The notes under the pieces: model-generated | What the model was told of the DNA's origin: nothing | Databases searched by the model: none | Seen by the model: the letters and a program-made list of their open reading frames with translations, nothing else | In this document: positions 24,388 to 32,987 of the stretch, in pieces | Layout of the letters: every line of letters begins with the position of its first letter | Position numbering within the stretch: the first letter of the stretch is position 1 | Translations under genes and position numbers: made by a program | Source of the DNA: CAWFGW01 sp963815495 | Lineage (GTDB): Bacteria > Bacteroidota > Bacteroidia > Cytophagales > JAAEPT01 | Length of the DNA stretch: 64,000 nt | Direction: 5' to 3' | NCBI GenBank assembly: GCA_963815495.1 | Contig: CAWFGW010000025.1 | Coordinates: forward strand, 1 to 64,000

Positions 24388-25638
24388 ATGGGGAATACAG
24401 TTAAAGCCGATTTACTTTTTGATTATAAAGCGATATGTGAAGCGATTTTTAATCACTCCACGGAAGCGATAATTATTGCCGATGAAAAAGCAGATGTTCT
24501 TCACGCCAACCCAACTGCATTAAAATTATTTGAGTATTCGCTTAATGAATTAATCAATCAAAATGTTAGTACACTTGTTCCTCATGAGTACAAAGGGGTA
24601 CATGAAAAACATGTACATCAATATTCTGCCAATCCCCATCCCCGGTCCATGGCCGAAGGGATGGAACTATTCGGCTTAACAAAATCAGGCAAAAAAATCC
24701 CTATCAGTGCTAGTTTAAGCCCTGCAGTCGTCAATGGTAAAAAGATAACCATTGCCTTGATAATAGACATCAGTGAATTAAAAGACAGTAAGGACAAACT
24801 TAAATTGCTAAATCTAGAGTTAGAAAAAAAAGTGCATGACAGAACTCGCGAGCTGGCGAGCATGATTAACAAACTTGAGAACGCCAACACTGAATTAGAG
24901 TCTACTCAAAAAGAATTAGAGGCTGCGTTAGAAAAAGAAAAAGAGCTCAATGAATTAAAAACACGTTTTGTTTCCATGGCATCCCATGAGTTTAGAACCC
25001 CGCTTAGCACAATCTTATCCTCCATTTCCTTATTGAAAAAATATGGTACTGATGCGAAGTTTGATGATAAAAGAAGCAAACATTATGACCGTGTAAGCTC
25101 TAATGTAAGAAGTTTAACCAACATTCTAAATGACTTTTTATCACTCGATAAATTACAAAACGGCAACATCACCTGCTACCCAACACATTTTAATTTAAAA
25201 GAACTTTGTCTGGATAGTATTGATGAATTAGAAGAACAATTGAAAGAACAGCAAATCATTAATTTCCGTTTTTCTGGAGCCCCCATGGTATGTCTTGATG
25301 AAAACCTCTTGAAAAACAGTTTTCTAAATTTGCTTTCGAATGCAATCAAATATTCTGAAAAAGATATTCATTTCACGGTAGATGCTGTAGGAGAAGAAAT
25401 CAACATCTCAGTAAAAGATCAAGGAATTGGCATTCCAGATGAAGATAAACCACATATGTTTGAACGCTTTTTCAGAGCTAAAAATGTCACTAACATTCAA
25501 GGAACAGGGCTAGGGTTAACAATCGTTAAACGCTACATCGATTTGATGGACGGATCTATAAAATTTAAAAGTGAATACGAAATAGGCACTGAGTTTATCA
25601 TCATGCTTCCTCGAAAGCTTTCTGAAAACAATTATTAA
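24388..25638 (+). CDS. PAS-domain sensor histidine kinase
   Basis: The 416-residue protein has no membrane segment. An N-terminal PAS domain (about 15-135: AIFNHSTEAIIIADEKADV, LANPT-like HANPTALKLF, and the PAS/PAC part SGKKIPISASLSP) leads into a coiled coil (about 135-190) and a HisKA domain with MASHEFRTPLS (His200). The HATPase domain has the N box LSNAIKYSEK, G1 DQGIGIPDED and G2 GTGLGLTIVK. It should phosphorylate the receiver-CRP protein encoded 5 bp downstream. A TTG three codons upstream is a less likely start. The PAS ligand cannot be told; the soluble form suggests an internal signal such as redox or energy state. Confidence 0.92.
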   Translation: MGNTVKADLLFDYKAICEAIFNHSTEAIIIADEKADVLHANPTALKLFEYSLNELINQNVSTLVPHEYKGVHEKHVHQYSANPHPRSMAEGMELFGLTKSGKKIPISASLSPAVVNGKKITIALIIDISELKDSKDKLKLLNLELEKKVHDRTRELASMINKLENANTELESTQKELEAALEKEKELNELKTRFVSMASHEFRTPLSTILSSISLLKKYGTDAKFDDKRSKHYDRVSSNVRSLTNILNDFLSLDKLQNGNITCYPTHFNLKELCLDSIDELEEQLKEQQIINFRFSGAPMVCLDENLLKNSFLNLLSNAIKYSEKDIHFTVDAVGEEINISVKDQGIGIPDEDKPHMFERFFRAKNVTNIQGTGLGLTIVKRYIDLMDGSIKFKSEYEIGTEFIIMLPRKLSENNY

Positions 25639-25643
25639 ATACT

Positions 25644-26702
25644 ATGAGTAAAAAAGTATTAATTATAGAAGATAATTTAGAAGTAAGAGAAAATACTGCT
25701 GAGATCTTAGAATTAGCTGATTTTGAAGTGATATCAGCCGAAAATGGAAAAGTGGGTGTTGCTTTAGCGAAAGAACATCTTCCAGACATTATTCTATGTG
25801 ACATCATGATGCCTGAACTCGATGGCTATGGCGTGTTGCACATACTCTCTAAAAACGAAGCTACTGCTGCTATTCCATTTATTTTTTTAACAGCAAAAGC
25901 TGAAAAAAGTGATTTTAGAAAGGGTATGAGTTTAGGTGCTGACGATTACCTCACCAAGCCATTTGATGAAATGGAGTTAATGGAAGCCATTGAAAGTCGC
26001 TTAAAAAAAAGTATTGCCATGAAATCGCACTTTGAGCAAACAATTGATGGCTTAAATGACTTTATTTCAGCTGCTAAACAAAGTTCAAGCATTGAACTCA
26101 TTATGGCTGAAAAAAGAGTGCGGGCTTTTAAGAAAAAAGAGGTAATATATCACGAAGATGATTATTGTAACCATGTCTATTTCATTAACTCAGGAAAAGT
26201 AAAAACCTTCAAAATTAATGATGACGGTAAAGAATTCATTACTGGTTTACACCATGCTGGTGATTTTTTAGCTTTTCAAGATGTACTCAAAAACCAGGAT
26301 TATTCAGAATCAGCAGCCGTGTTAGATGATGCTGAAATTTGTAGTATTGACAAAGTGGAATTTTTAGAGTTAATGTATTCCAATAAAGACGTTGCTGATA
26401 AATTCATTAAAATACTTTCCAATAACTTAATTGAGAAAGAACGTGAACTAATCGATTTAGCATACAACACCGTTCGTAAACGCGTTGCTGATGCGTTAAT
26501 TAAATTAAAAGATAAATACCAAAATGAGGGTGACGCGTTTGAAATTAGTATCTCGCGAAGTGATTTAGCCAGTATTGTTGGTACAGCACAAGAGTCTGTC
26601 ATTCGAATACTATCAGAATTCAAGGACGAAAACTTAATTGAAGTAAAAGGTAGTTCTATTAAATTGGTACAACCTGAAAAAATTGCTGCTATTCGGTTTT
26701 AA
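25644..26702 (+). CDS. response regulator: receiver domain fused to CRP/FNR-type DNA-binding protein
   Basis: The 352-residue protein has a receiver domain at 1-120 (IIEDNLE acidic pair, phospho-acceptor Asp53 in IILCDIMMPELDG, Thr83 in FLTAKAE, Lys105 in DDYLTKPFDE), a linker, a cyclic-nucleotide-binding-type beta-barrel at about 140-255 (VIYHEDDYCNHVYFINSGKVKTF) and a CRP-type HTH at about 270-345 (ISRSDLASIVGTAQESVIRILSEF). It lacks the Cys cluster of FNR. This architecture lets one protein take input from both a kinase and the effector-binding barrel. It forms an operon with the kinase (5-bp gap) and ends in a perfect palindromic terminator. Targets probably include its own divergent region and usp-ldhA. 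Confidence 0.93.
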   Translation: MSKKVLIIEDNLEVRENTAEILELADFEVISAENGKVGVALAKEHLPDIILCDIMMPELDGYGVLHILSKNEATAAIPFIFLTAKAEKSDFRKGMSLGADDYLTKPFDEMELMEAIESRLKKSIAMKSHFEQTIDGLNDFISAAKQSSSIELIMAEKRVRAFKKKEVIYHEDDYCNHVYFINSGKVKTFKINDDGKEFITGLHHAGDFLAFQDVLKNQDYSESAAVLDDAEICSIDKVEFLELMYSNKDVADKFIKILSNNLIEKERELIDLAYNTVRKRVADALIKLKDKYQNEGDAFEISISRSDLASIVGTAQESVIRILSEFKDENLIEVKGSSIKLVQPEKIAAIRF

Positions 26703-26708
26703 TCTTAC

Positions 26709-26735
26709 ACCTGAGAACATGTTCTCAGGTCTTTT
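26709..26735 (+). terminator. palindromic terminator after the receiver-CRP gene
   Basis: ACCTGAGAACA directly followed by TGTTCTCAGGT is a perfect 22-bp palindrome (11-bp arms), followed by CTTTTCC. It can serve as a terminator here; its core CTGAGAACATGTTCTCAG could also bind a dimeric regulator. Confidence 0.75.
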
Positions 26736-26777
26736 CCTTTTTAAAATTTCTAGATCAGAAATATCAAAACACTTCGC

Positions 26778-28499
26778 TTATTCTTTCGACTTCGCCACAC
26801 AAACATCGCAAATACCACAATCTTCTTTGAGGTACTCATCAAAATAGGCTGCTAGCTGATAAGAACGGCATTGTTTACTTTTATTCAAATATTTTGCTAT
26901 CTCATCCAGCCGGTGACTATCCTGTGCTTTGAGGCGTTGCATTACTTTAAAATTTAAAGGTAGTTTTTGTGCATCATAGCGATAATCCATAAAAGTCAAT
27001 TGGGGTTTGTCTTTTTGCATTAAATAATGAACTACTCCAAGCTTACTCAACTTCATCAACTTTTTTCTTACCTCATATACATTCGTTTTTGCTTTGGTAG
27101 CAATCCGCTCTTCATCCACTTTAGTATAATGACCAAAACCTGTTGCACCATAAATCCGCAAAACGTGCTTTATAAATTCATCAAACATGGGATTAGCTAC
27201 TTGAAAGCGATATAAATCATTTCCTTCTAAGTTAAATTTCAACTTCGAAGGTTCATAAAAACCTTCAGTTAACTTCACAAAACCATGTTTTTCTAACAAC
27301 TGGATTGCTCGAAAGGCTTCTGCAGACTTAAAGCTATACCGTTGAATAAATTGATCAAAGTTAAAGTCGTAACTCGCATATTGGTTTCCTCCAATTGCAA
27401 CTGCAAAGAAGTTGGCCAATGCTTGGTAAATCCTTCTGAGGTATTCTTCATCTGGATAATTAGTCTCGAGGTTTTTATACTGCTTTTCTAGGTCTGACTC
27501 ATCATACAGCGCCACCGCATACGCTTTCTTGCCATCACGCCCTGCTCTACCCGCTTCTTGATAATAAGCTTCAATAGCAGTTGGTACATCAAAATGAATG
27601 ACCGTGCGTACATCGGGTTTGTTAATACCCATTCCAAAAGCATTGGTGGCAACAATTACCCGTGTTTTACCTTCTTTCCAGTTCTTCTGCTTGAGTTCGC
27701 GCTCTTTGTTATTCAGTCCAGCATGATAAATATCTACCCCTATTTTCTGAGCATGTAAATATTTGGCAACATCAACAGTGTGTTTTCGGGTAGAAACATA
27801 TACCACTGAGGATCCATGAACTTTGCTTAGTATGTGTAATGTTTTTTCGTATTTGTTTTCATCCAAAAAAACGGAATACGATAAATTCGAGCGCAAAAAG
27901 CTACCTCGAAACACCTTTGCATCCTCAATTTGAAGTCGCGAAAGAATGTCTTCTTTAACTTCCTTGGTAGCACTAGCAGTAAAAGCCAGCATTGGAATTT
28001 CTTCAGGTAAGTGCTGACGTATTTCCGCTATTTTCAGATATGCAGGACGAAAATCGTATCCCCATTGTGAAATACAGTGTGCTTCGTCAATCACTAAAAA
28101 ATTGATTTTCATCTTTGAAAGACGCTCTAAAAAAGCACTAGAATACAATCGTTCTGGTGAGACATATAAAAACTTCGTATCCCCATAAGAAGCATTATCT
28201 AATATAACATCAATCTCCCGTTTGGTTAAACCCGTATAGATTGCCTCAGCTTTAATTTTTTGAGCTTTCAGGGTCTCCACTTGGTCTTTCATCAAGGAAA
28301 TAAGTGGCGAAACGACTAAACAAATTCCCTCTACGCATAAAGCAGGAACTTGAAAACAAATGGATTTACCTGCACCTGTAGGAAGAATAGCTAAAAGATT
28401 TTCACCACGTAACGCAGCCTCTACTATTTCCTTTTGATTGGAACGAAAAGTGGTGTACCCCCAGTTTTTATGTAGTATGTCAAGTGGTGTGATTGGCAT
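26778..28499 (-). CDS. recQ: ATP-dependent DNA helicase, RecQ family
   Basis: RecQ unwinds DNA 3'-5' in recombinational repair. The 573-residue protein has the helicase motifs in order: FRSNQKEIVEAAL (motif 0), LPTGAGKSICFQVPA (I), SPLISLMKDQV (Ia), DEAHCISQWGYDFRP (II), LAFTASAT (III), VYVSTRK (IV), TNAFGMGINKPDVRTVIH (V) and YYQEAGRAGRDG (VI). The C-terminal part has CRSYQLAAYF and CGICDVC, which form the RQC zinc site in an unusual position near the end. No HRDC domain follows, so it is the short form common in Bacteroidota, which often carry a second, longer RecQ elsewhere. Confidence 0.93.
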   Translation of the reverse strand: MPITPLDILHKNWGYTTFRSNQKEIVEAALRGENLLAILPTGAGKSICFQVPALCVEGICLVVSPLISLMKDQVETLKAQKIKAEAIYTGLTKREIDVILDNASYGDTKFLYVSPERLYSSAFLERLSKMKINFLVIDEAHCISQWGYDFRPAYLKIAEIRQHLPEEIPMLAFTASATKEVKEDILSRLQIEDAKVFRGSFLRSNLSYSVFLDENKYEKTLHILSKVHGSSVVYVSTRKHTVDVAKYLHAQKIGVDIYHAGLNNKERELKQKNWKEGKTRVIVATNAFGMGINKPDVRTVIHFDVPTAIEAYYQEAGRAGRDGKKAYAVALYDESDLEKQYKNLETNYPDEEYLRRIYQALANFFAVAIGGNQYASYDFNFDQFIQRYSFKSAEAFRAIQLLEKHGFVKLTEGFYEPSKLKFNLEGNDLYRFQVANPMFDEFIKHVLRIYGATGFGHYTKVDEERIATKAKTNVYEVRKKLMKLSKLGVVHYLMQKDKPQLTFMDYRYDAQKLPLNFKVMQRLKAQDSHRLDEIAKYLNKSKQCRSYQLAAYFDEYLKEDCGICDVCVAKSKE

Positions 28500-28515
28500 T
28501 AGATGCGAAAATAAG

Positions 28516-28556
28516 AATAAAAAAATAGCAAAGAGAATGATTTCCCTTTGCTATTT
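28516..28556 (-). terminator. terminator of the guaA-dcd operon
   Basis: On the minus strand the stem AAATAGCAAAG / CTTTGCTATTT (11 bp, perfect) is followed by a run of T. It lies between the dcd stop codon (28590) and the recQ start (28499), so it should end the five-gene operon and insulate recQ. Confidence 0.85.
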
Positions 28557-28589
28557 CATCGCCATCACTAGAATTGAAAATTGGATAAC

Positions 28590-29126
28590 TTACCACTTAT
28601 TCTTCCACATCATCGACTCTACTGGCCTAAGAGTTCTATTGGTATATTTAGCATTGCCTTTCTCATTGTACTTCACACTCACGTCACCCTCAATCTTAAA
28701 GTAAATTAATTGCCCAATCGGCATTCCATAATATACTTTCACGGGCTGAGAAACGGAGATTTCTAAAGTCCACGTGTTGCAAAAACCCACATCCCCTTTA
28801 CCAGCAGTGGCATGAATGTCAATTCCTAATCGACCGGTGCTTGACTTACCTTCTAAAAAAGGGACTTGTGCATGGGTCTCTGTATATTCTTTTGTTACTC
28901 CCAGATAAAGTTTGCCTGGCTGCAATACAAAACCTTCTTCAGTGATTTCAAAATGCTCTATTTCATTGTGCTTTTTGGCATCCAACACTTCGTCTTTATA
29001 AGTAGCGAGGTATCGTCCTAAGTGTACATCGTACGAATTAGAACCAAGGTTTTTGGGATCGAAAGGCTCGATAAGGATATTACCCTTATCGATCTCTTCC
29101 AATATTTCTTTATCTGTGAGTATCAT
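28590..29126 (-). CDS. dcd: dCTP deaminase
   Basis: Dcd deaminates dCTP to dUTP, the source of dUMP for thymidylate synthesis. The 178-residue protein shows the trimeric dUTPase-like fold: LGSNSYDVHLG at residues 27-37, FVLQPGKLYLGVT, EGKSSTGRLGIDIHATAG with the catalytic Glu of the HATAG loop region, and YYGMPIGQLIYFKIEG. The start codon touches the proC stop codon (29127), so translation is coupled. It is the last gene of the guaA-hemL-proC-dcd unit and is followed by a strong terminator. Confidence 0.94.
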   Translation of the reverse strand: MILTDKEILEEIDKGNILIEPFDPKNLGSNSYDVHLGRYLATYKDEVLDAKKHNEIEHFEITEEGFVLQPGKLYLGVTKEYTETHAQVPFLEGKSSTGRLGIDIHATAGKGDVGFCNTWTLEISVSQPVKVYYGMPIGQLIYFKIEGDVSVKYNEKGNAKYTNRTLRPVESMMWKNKW

Positions 29127-29951
29127 TTAGCCTTTCTCTATCATGTCTGATAATTCACCCGCACGTGTTTGTGCTGCCTTCACGCCTTTCATAATGCCCT
29201 CTCCCACACCATTCTCACGCATCGTATCCAATGCTGCTATAGTTGTTCCTCCTTTTGAAGTTACAGAGTCAATTAAATCCTGGATGGACTTATCACCTTT
29301 TTCTTCAATCATGTGGAAAGCACCTTTCATGGTGTAGTTCGCTAAGCGCTCAGCAACTTCTAATGAAAGACCTTGCTCAACACCTTGTTTTACCATTGAT
29401 TGAACATAGTAATAAAAATAAGCAGGACCACTTCCACTTATGGAAGTTACGGTGTCTATATCCTCTTCTTTGTCTACTTCGACTAGTTGTCCTGTACTTA
29501 AAAGTATTTTTCTTACATCATCTAGACTCTCACTACGCTTAGCCCCTCCCGACACATAGATTCCTGTCACACCTTCATTCAACATACAAGGTGTGTTAGG
29601 CATTGCTCTAACAATTGCCGTGTTCATTAAGTGTTTTTCAATCACACGAGCTTTTACTCCCGCCATAATTGACACCAACACTTGACTGTTGTGAATAAAC
29701 TTGCCTGCTTTTGACGACATATCAGCAAAATATTGTGGCTTTACTGCTAACACAACAATGGTAGCTTCAGAAAGAGTAGTGTTAAATTCTGTGAACGAAT
29801 TCGTGAAACCTTCTTTCTTTAATGATTCTACGCGATTCTCGCTTACATCAAACAAAAGAACATCTTCCTTCTTTGCAATTCCTTTTTTTATGACTGATTG
29901 AACATAAGCATACCCCATGTTCCCTACTCCTATTACAGCTACTTTACTCAT
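29127..29951 (-). CDS. proC: pyrroline-5-carboxylate reductase
   Basis: ProC makes proline from pyrroline-5-carboxylate with NAD(P)H. The 274-residue product has the N-terminal GVGNMGYAYVQS nucleotide-binding motif, VLAVKPQYF, VSIMAGVKARVIEKHL, VRAMPNTPCMLNEGVTGI and the C-terminal signature SGSGPAYFYYYVQSMVKQG followed by SVTSKGGTTIAALDTMRENG. Length and motifs are standard. It lies 8 bp after hemL and directly abuts dcd. Proline synthesis has no functional link to heme or dCTP; the grouping looks like a housekeeping operon. Confidence 0.95.
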   Translation of the reverse strand: MSKVAVIGVGNMGYAYVQSVIKKGIAKKEDVLLFDVSENRVESLKKEGFTNSFTEFNTTLSEATIVVLAVKPQYFADMSSKAGKFIHNSQVLVSIMAGVKARVIEKHLMNTAIVRAMPNTPCMLNEGVTGIYVSGGAKRSESLDDVRKILLSTGQLVEVDKEEDIDTVTSISGSGPAYFYYYVQSMVKQGVEQGLSLEVAERLANYTMKGAFHMIEEKGDKSIQDLIDSVTSKGGTTIAALDTMRENGVGEGIMKGVKAAQTRAGELSDMIEKG

Positions 29952-29959
29952 ATATCACT

Positions 29960-31252
29960 TTATTTAAACATTTGGGTTAAGACTTTTCGATTAGCCTCAA
30001 CGATTTTATTGATTTCTATTTCTTTGATTTCTGTTGAAACGAACAAGGTTTCAAATTGCGATGGAGGCAAATATACACCTTCATTTAACAAGCCCCTAAA
30101 ATATTTACCAAAGAGCTCTAAATCACATCCTTTCGCTTCATCAAAGTTAGTCACTTTAGCTTCATTAAAAAACAAGGTGTACATAGAACCCAATCTGTTT
30201 GAAGTAAATTCCAGACCTAACTCATCTAAAACTTTTCGAATACCATTGTCTATTAAAGCCGTAGTTTCTGCTAAGTAGTCATAAATAGAAGGGTTATCCA
30301 TTAGATCAGTCAACATGGTTACGCCAGCTGCCATAGCTATTGGGTTCCCTGACAACGTTCCTGCTTGATAAACTGGACCTTGAGGGGATACATAATCCAT
30401 GATTTCTGCTTTACCACCATAAGCCCCAACAGGCATTCCACCTCCTATAATTTTGCCATAAGTCACTAAATCAGCCGTTACACCATAAACCTCTTGTGCA
30501 CCACCTAAGGCCAATCGAAACCCTGTCATGACCTCATCAAAAATAAGCACAATACCCTCTTGATTACACAAGGATCTTAAACCTTCTAAAAAGCCTTCTT
30601 TAGGTAAAATGCAGCCCATATTACCCGCTACAGGTTCTAAAATTATAGCTGCAATTTGTTTTTTATTATTTTCAATTAAAACTTTTACTTCATCAAGATC
30701 ATTATATTTAGCTGTAAGTGTATCATTCGCAACACCTTGGGTGACACCAGGACTATTGGGTGAACCAAACGTTACTGCTCCACTCCCTGCAGCTATTAAA
30801 AAAGAATCACCATGGCCATGGTAACAACCTTCAAACTTGATGATTTTATCGCGTCCCGTGTATCCTCGCGCAAGTCGAACTGCTGACATGGTGGCTTCGG
30901 TACCGGAGTTGACCATTCGCACTTTTTCGACTGAAGGTATAATTGATGTTATTAACTCTGCTATATCAACTTCACGTTTTGATGGCGCACCAAACGACAA
31001 TGAATAATCACATGCTTGCTTTACTGCTGAAATAATTTTAGGATTTGCATGCCCCGTGATCATTGGTCCCCACGAATTAATTAAGTCAACGTAATTATTC
31101 CCGTCTTCGTCATACATGTAAGCTCCTTTTGCTTTTGTAATGAATAACGGATTACCACCAACAGCTTTAAATGCTCTTACAGGACTATTTACCCCTCCAG
31201 GTATAACCTTTTTAGCCTGTTCAAATAAGGCTTCACTTTTCTCAGTCATCAT
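29960..31252 (-). CDS. hemL: glutamate-1-semialdehyde 2,1-aminomutase
   Basis: HemL makes 5-aminolevulinate for heme by the C5 pathway, using PLP. The product has the class III aminotransferase fold: KVIPGGVNSPVRAFKAVGG at the N-terminus, VNSGTEATMSAVRLARG, YHGHGDSFLIAAGSGA, LIFDEVMTGFR and the PLP-binding Lys in TYGKIIGGGMPVGAYGG. Two adjacent ATGs (31252 and 31249) begin 4 to 7 bases after the stop codon of the LpoA-like gene; an earlier in-frame ATG at 31279 would overlap that gene and adds unconserved residues. It is the third gene of the operon. Confidence 0.94.
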   Translation of the reverse strand: MMTEKSEALFEQAKKVIPGGVNSPVRAFKAVGGNPLFITKAKGAYMYDEDGNNYVDLINSWGPMITGHANPKIISAVKQACDYSLSFGAPSKREVDIAELITSIIPSVEKVRMVNSGTEATMSAVRLARGYTGRDKIIKFEGCYHGHGDSFLIAAGSGAVTFGSPNSPGVTQGVANDTLTAKYNDLDEVKVLIENNKKQIAAIILEPVAGNMGCILPKEGFLEGLRSLCNQEGIVLIFDEVMTGFRLALGGAQEVYGVTADLVTYGKIIGGGMPVGAYGGKAEIMDYVSPQGPVYQAGTLSGNPIAMAAGVTMLTDLMDNPSIYDYLAETTALIDNGIRKVLDELGLEFTSNRLGSMYTLFFNEAKVTNFDEAKGCDLELFGKYFRGLLNEGVYLPPSQFETLFVSTEIKEIEINKIVEANRKVLTQMFK

Positions 31253-31256
31253 GATT

Positions 31257-32987
31257 TTATTGCTGATTTTCCCAAACAAGTTTGTATTCCTTGTCTAGCT
31301 TTAAAACAGGTACAATAGCATTACTATATCCATTGGAATAATTCACACCAGTAAAGTTGTACCCTTTAACATATCCTTCTTTTGCCATCTCGGAAATAAA
31401 CACGTTCCCATATTTAGATAGCCACTTTCCATACTGGAGCATTAGGTCATACCCCACTGCTGCATAATCATTTGAGGGTTTTATACCCAGAACTTCCCCA
31501 ATTTGTTGTCTAAATAAGAGTGGTTCTTTTCTATTGTAATCAATATAATCTGTATTGTAAAAATGAACATCTCTTCTAATAAATTGCTTGAATTGTATAA
31601 TATGAATATCCAACCACTCTACTGGAGCTATTATGGGAATATAAATTTTATCTCCTTTATAATTTTCATCTGATTCAATTGATGCAATTTTACTTTCTAA
31701 AGCACTCATAAAAGAAGTTGCAAACAAATCTTCTTTATTGAATACAGCCACATGACTTAATGAGTCAAAATTAAATCTTTTCACTATTTTATCAAGTTCA
31801 GCCGAATTTTGTCTCATAATGGATTTATAAGTTACAATTTTCTTACCTGATATCTCCATTTGTTTTTTGTAAGAATCAGCTATTAAGGAATCGCGTAAGT
31901 TTGAGTTATAAAAAATTGCTACCCATCTTTTTTTAGGCAAACTATCCGTTGCAAACTTTGCAAGTTGTACTCCAACTTCATCGTAAGCTGGTTTAAATAA
32001 TTTAGCGTATTCTGTTATTAAAGAAGGGTCACCGTTTAAAGGATTGACATAATGAATCTGATTTAATTCAGCAAAGCGAGAAACCAGCTTACCCGTTTCT
32101 GATACCGATGCCCCTATGATTAAATCCATTTGACGCAACTCTGGTAGTTGTAGTACTTCAACTACTTTTGCTGAGTCTTTGCCCGTATCGTATGCATACA
32201 CTTTAAATTTAGAAGTCGTCTCTTTTTCTAGCTTTCTTGCAGCTAACTTAATTCCCTCCAACATCTCCAGTTCTTTGCCAGATTTACGCCAATTAGGGGT
32301 GCCTTCTAACTCAAAAGGTAACAATACTGCAATGTTATAAATCGGTTTCTTCACTGATGTACGTTGAAGTACATTTGTATATTGCTTAGGATTTAACTCA
32401 TAATCTTGAATCAAATATTGTAACAGATTACGATGATAAACAGTATTGGCAGATGTCTTTAATCGATCAGCGAGTGCTTTCGCCAACGTGAAATTCTCAG
32501 GAAATAAAACCTGCTCTTGAATAATTATATCCAAATGAGGGGTGGTTAATACTTCTTTCCTTATCAACTTGACAACATCCTCTTGAATATCTTTTTCAAA
32601 AATGATTTCAGACAACAACTCGAATGCCCGGTGATAATTTTTTTCTGAAAGAGCGATGTTAGCCAAAAGGTATTTGATTTCATATACCCGTTTCCATTCC
32701 GGAAATTCAGTCATCGCCTTCACCAAAATGAATTTGGCATCTAATAACTTATCGATTTTAAATGCCGCATAACCACAATAATAATGAGCTTGTTCTTGAA
32801 ACTCGTTGTTCTTATGTGCTTGTGTTAATAACCTAAATCCTTCGTAAGCGTGAGTAAAATCCCCAGATTTAAACAAATCGAGTGACTCCGCATATTTACG
32901 CTGAAAGTCTCCCTTCGATTGTGAAAACCCCACAATAGAAAGAAGACTTAAGATGAAAACAACTAGTATTTTTTTATTCCCACTCAA
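31257..32987 (-). CDS. TPR plus type 1 periplasmic-binding fold protein (LpoA-like)
   Basis: The product has a signal peptide (ILVVFILSLLSIVGFSQ), an N-terminal half of helical TPR-like repeats (AESLDLFKSGDFTHAYEGFRLL, AHYYCGYAAFKIDKLLDA, AYFL-type repeats to about residue 190) and a C-terminal half with a type 1 periplasmic-binding fold (YNIAVLLPFELEG, DLIIGASVSETGKLVSRFAE, WVAIFYNSNLRDSLI). This order of domains is that of LpoA, the outer-membrane activator of PBP1A, but no lipobox is present, so the name is by architecture only. No ATG fits after guaA; TTG at 32987 starts just before the signal peptide and overlaps guaA by 14 bp. Translation is probably coupled to guaA. Confidence 0.75.
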   Translation of the reverse strand: MSGNKKILVVFILSLLSIVGFSQSKGDFQRKYAESLDLFKSGDFTHAYEGFRLLTQAHKNNEFQEQAHYYCGYAAFKIDKLLDAKFILVKAMTEFPEWKRVYEIKYLLANIALSEKNYHRAFELLSEIIFEKDIQEDVVKLIRKEVLTTPHLDIIIQEQVLFPENFTLAKALADRLKTSANTVYHRNLLQYLIQDYELNPKQYTNVLQRTSVKKPIYNIAVLLPFELEGTPNWRKSGKELEMLEGIKLAARKLEKETTSKFKVYAYDTGKDSAKVVEVLQLPELRQMDLIIGASVSETGKLVSRFAELNQIHYVNPLNGDPSLITEYAKLFKPAYDEVGVQLAKFATDSLPKKRWVAIFYNSNLRDSLIADSYKKQMEISGKKIVTYKSIMRQNSAELDKIVKRFNFDSLSHVAVFNKEDLFATSFMSALESKIASIESDENYKGDKIYIPIIAPVEWLDIHIIQFKQFIRRDVHFYNTDYIDYNRKEPLLFRQQIGEVLGIKPSNDYAAVGYDLMLQYGKWLSKYGNVFISEMAKEGYVKGYNFTGVNYSNGYSNAIVPVLKLDKEYKLVWENQQ

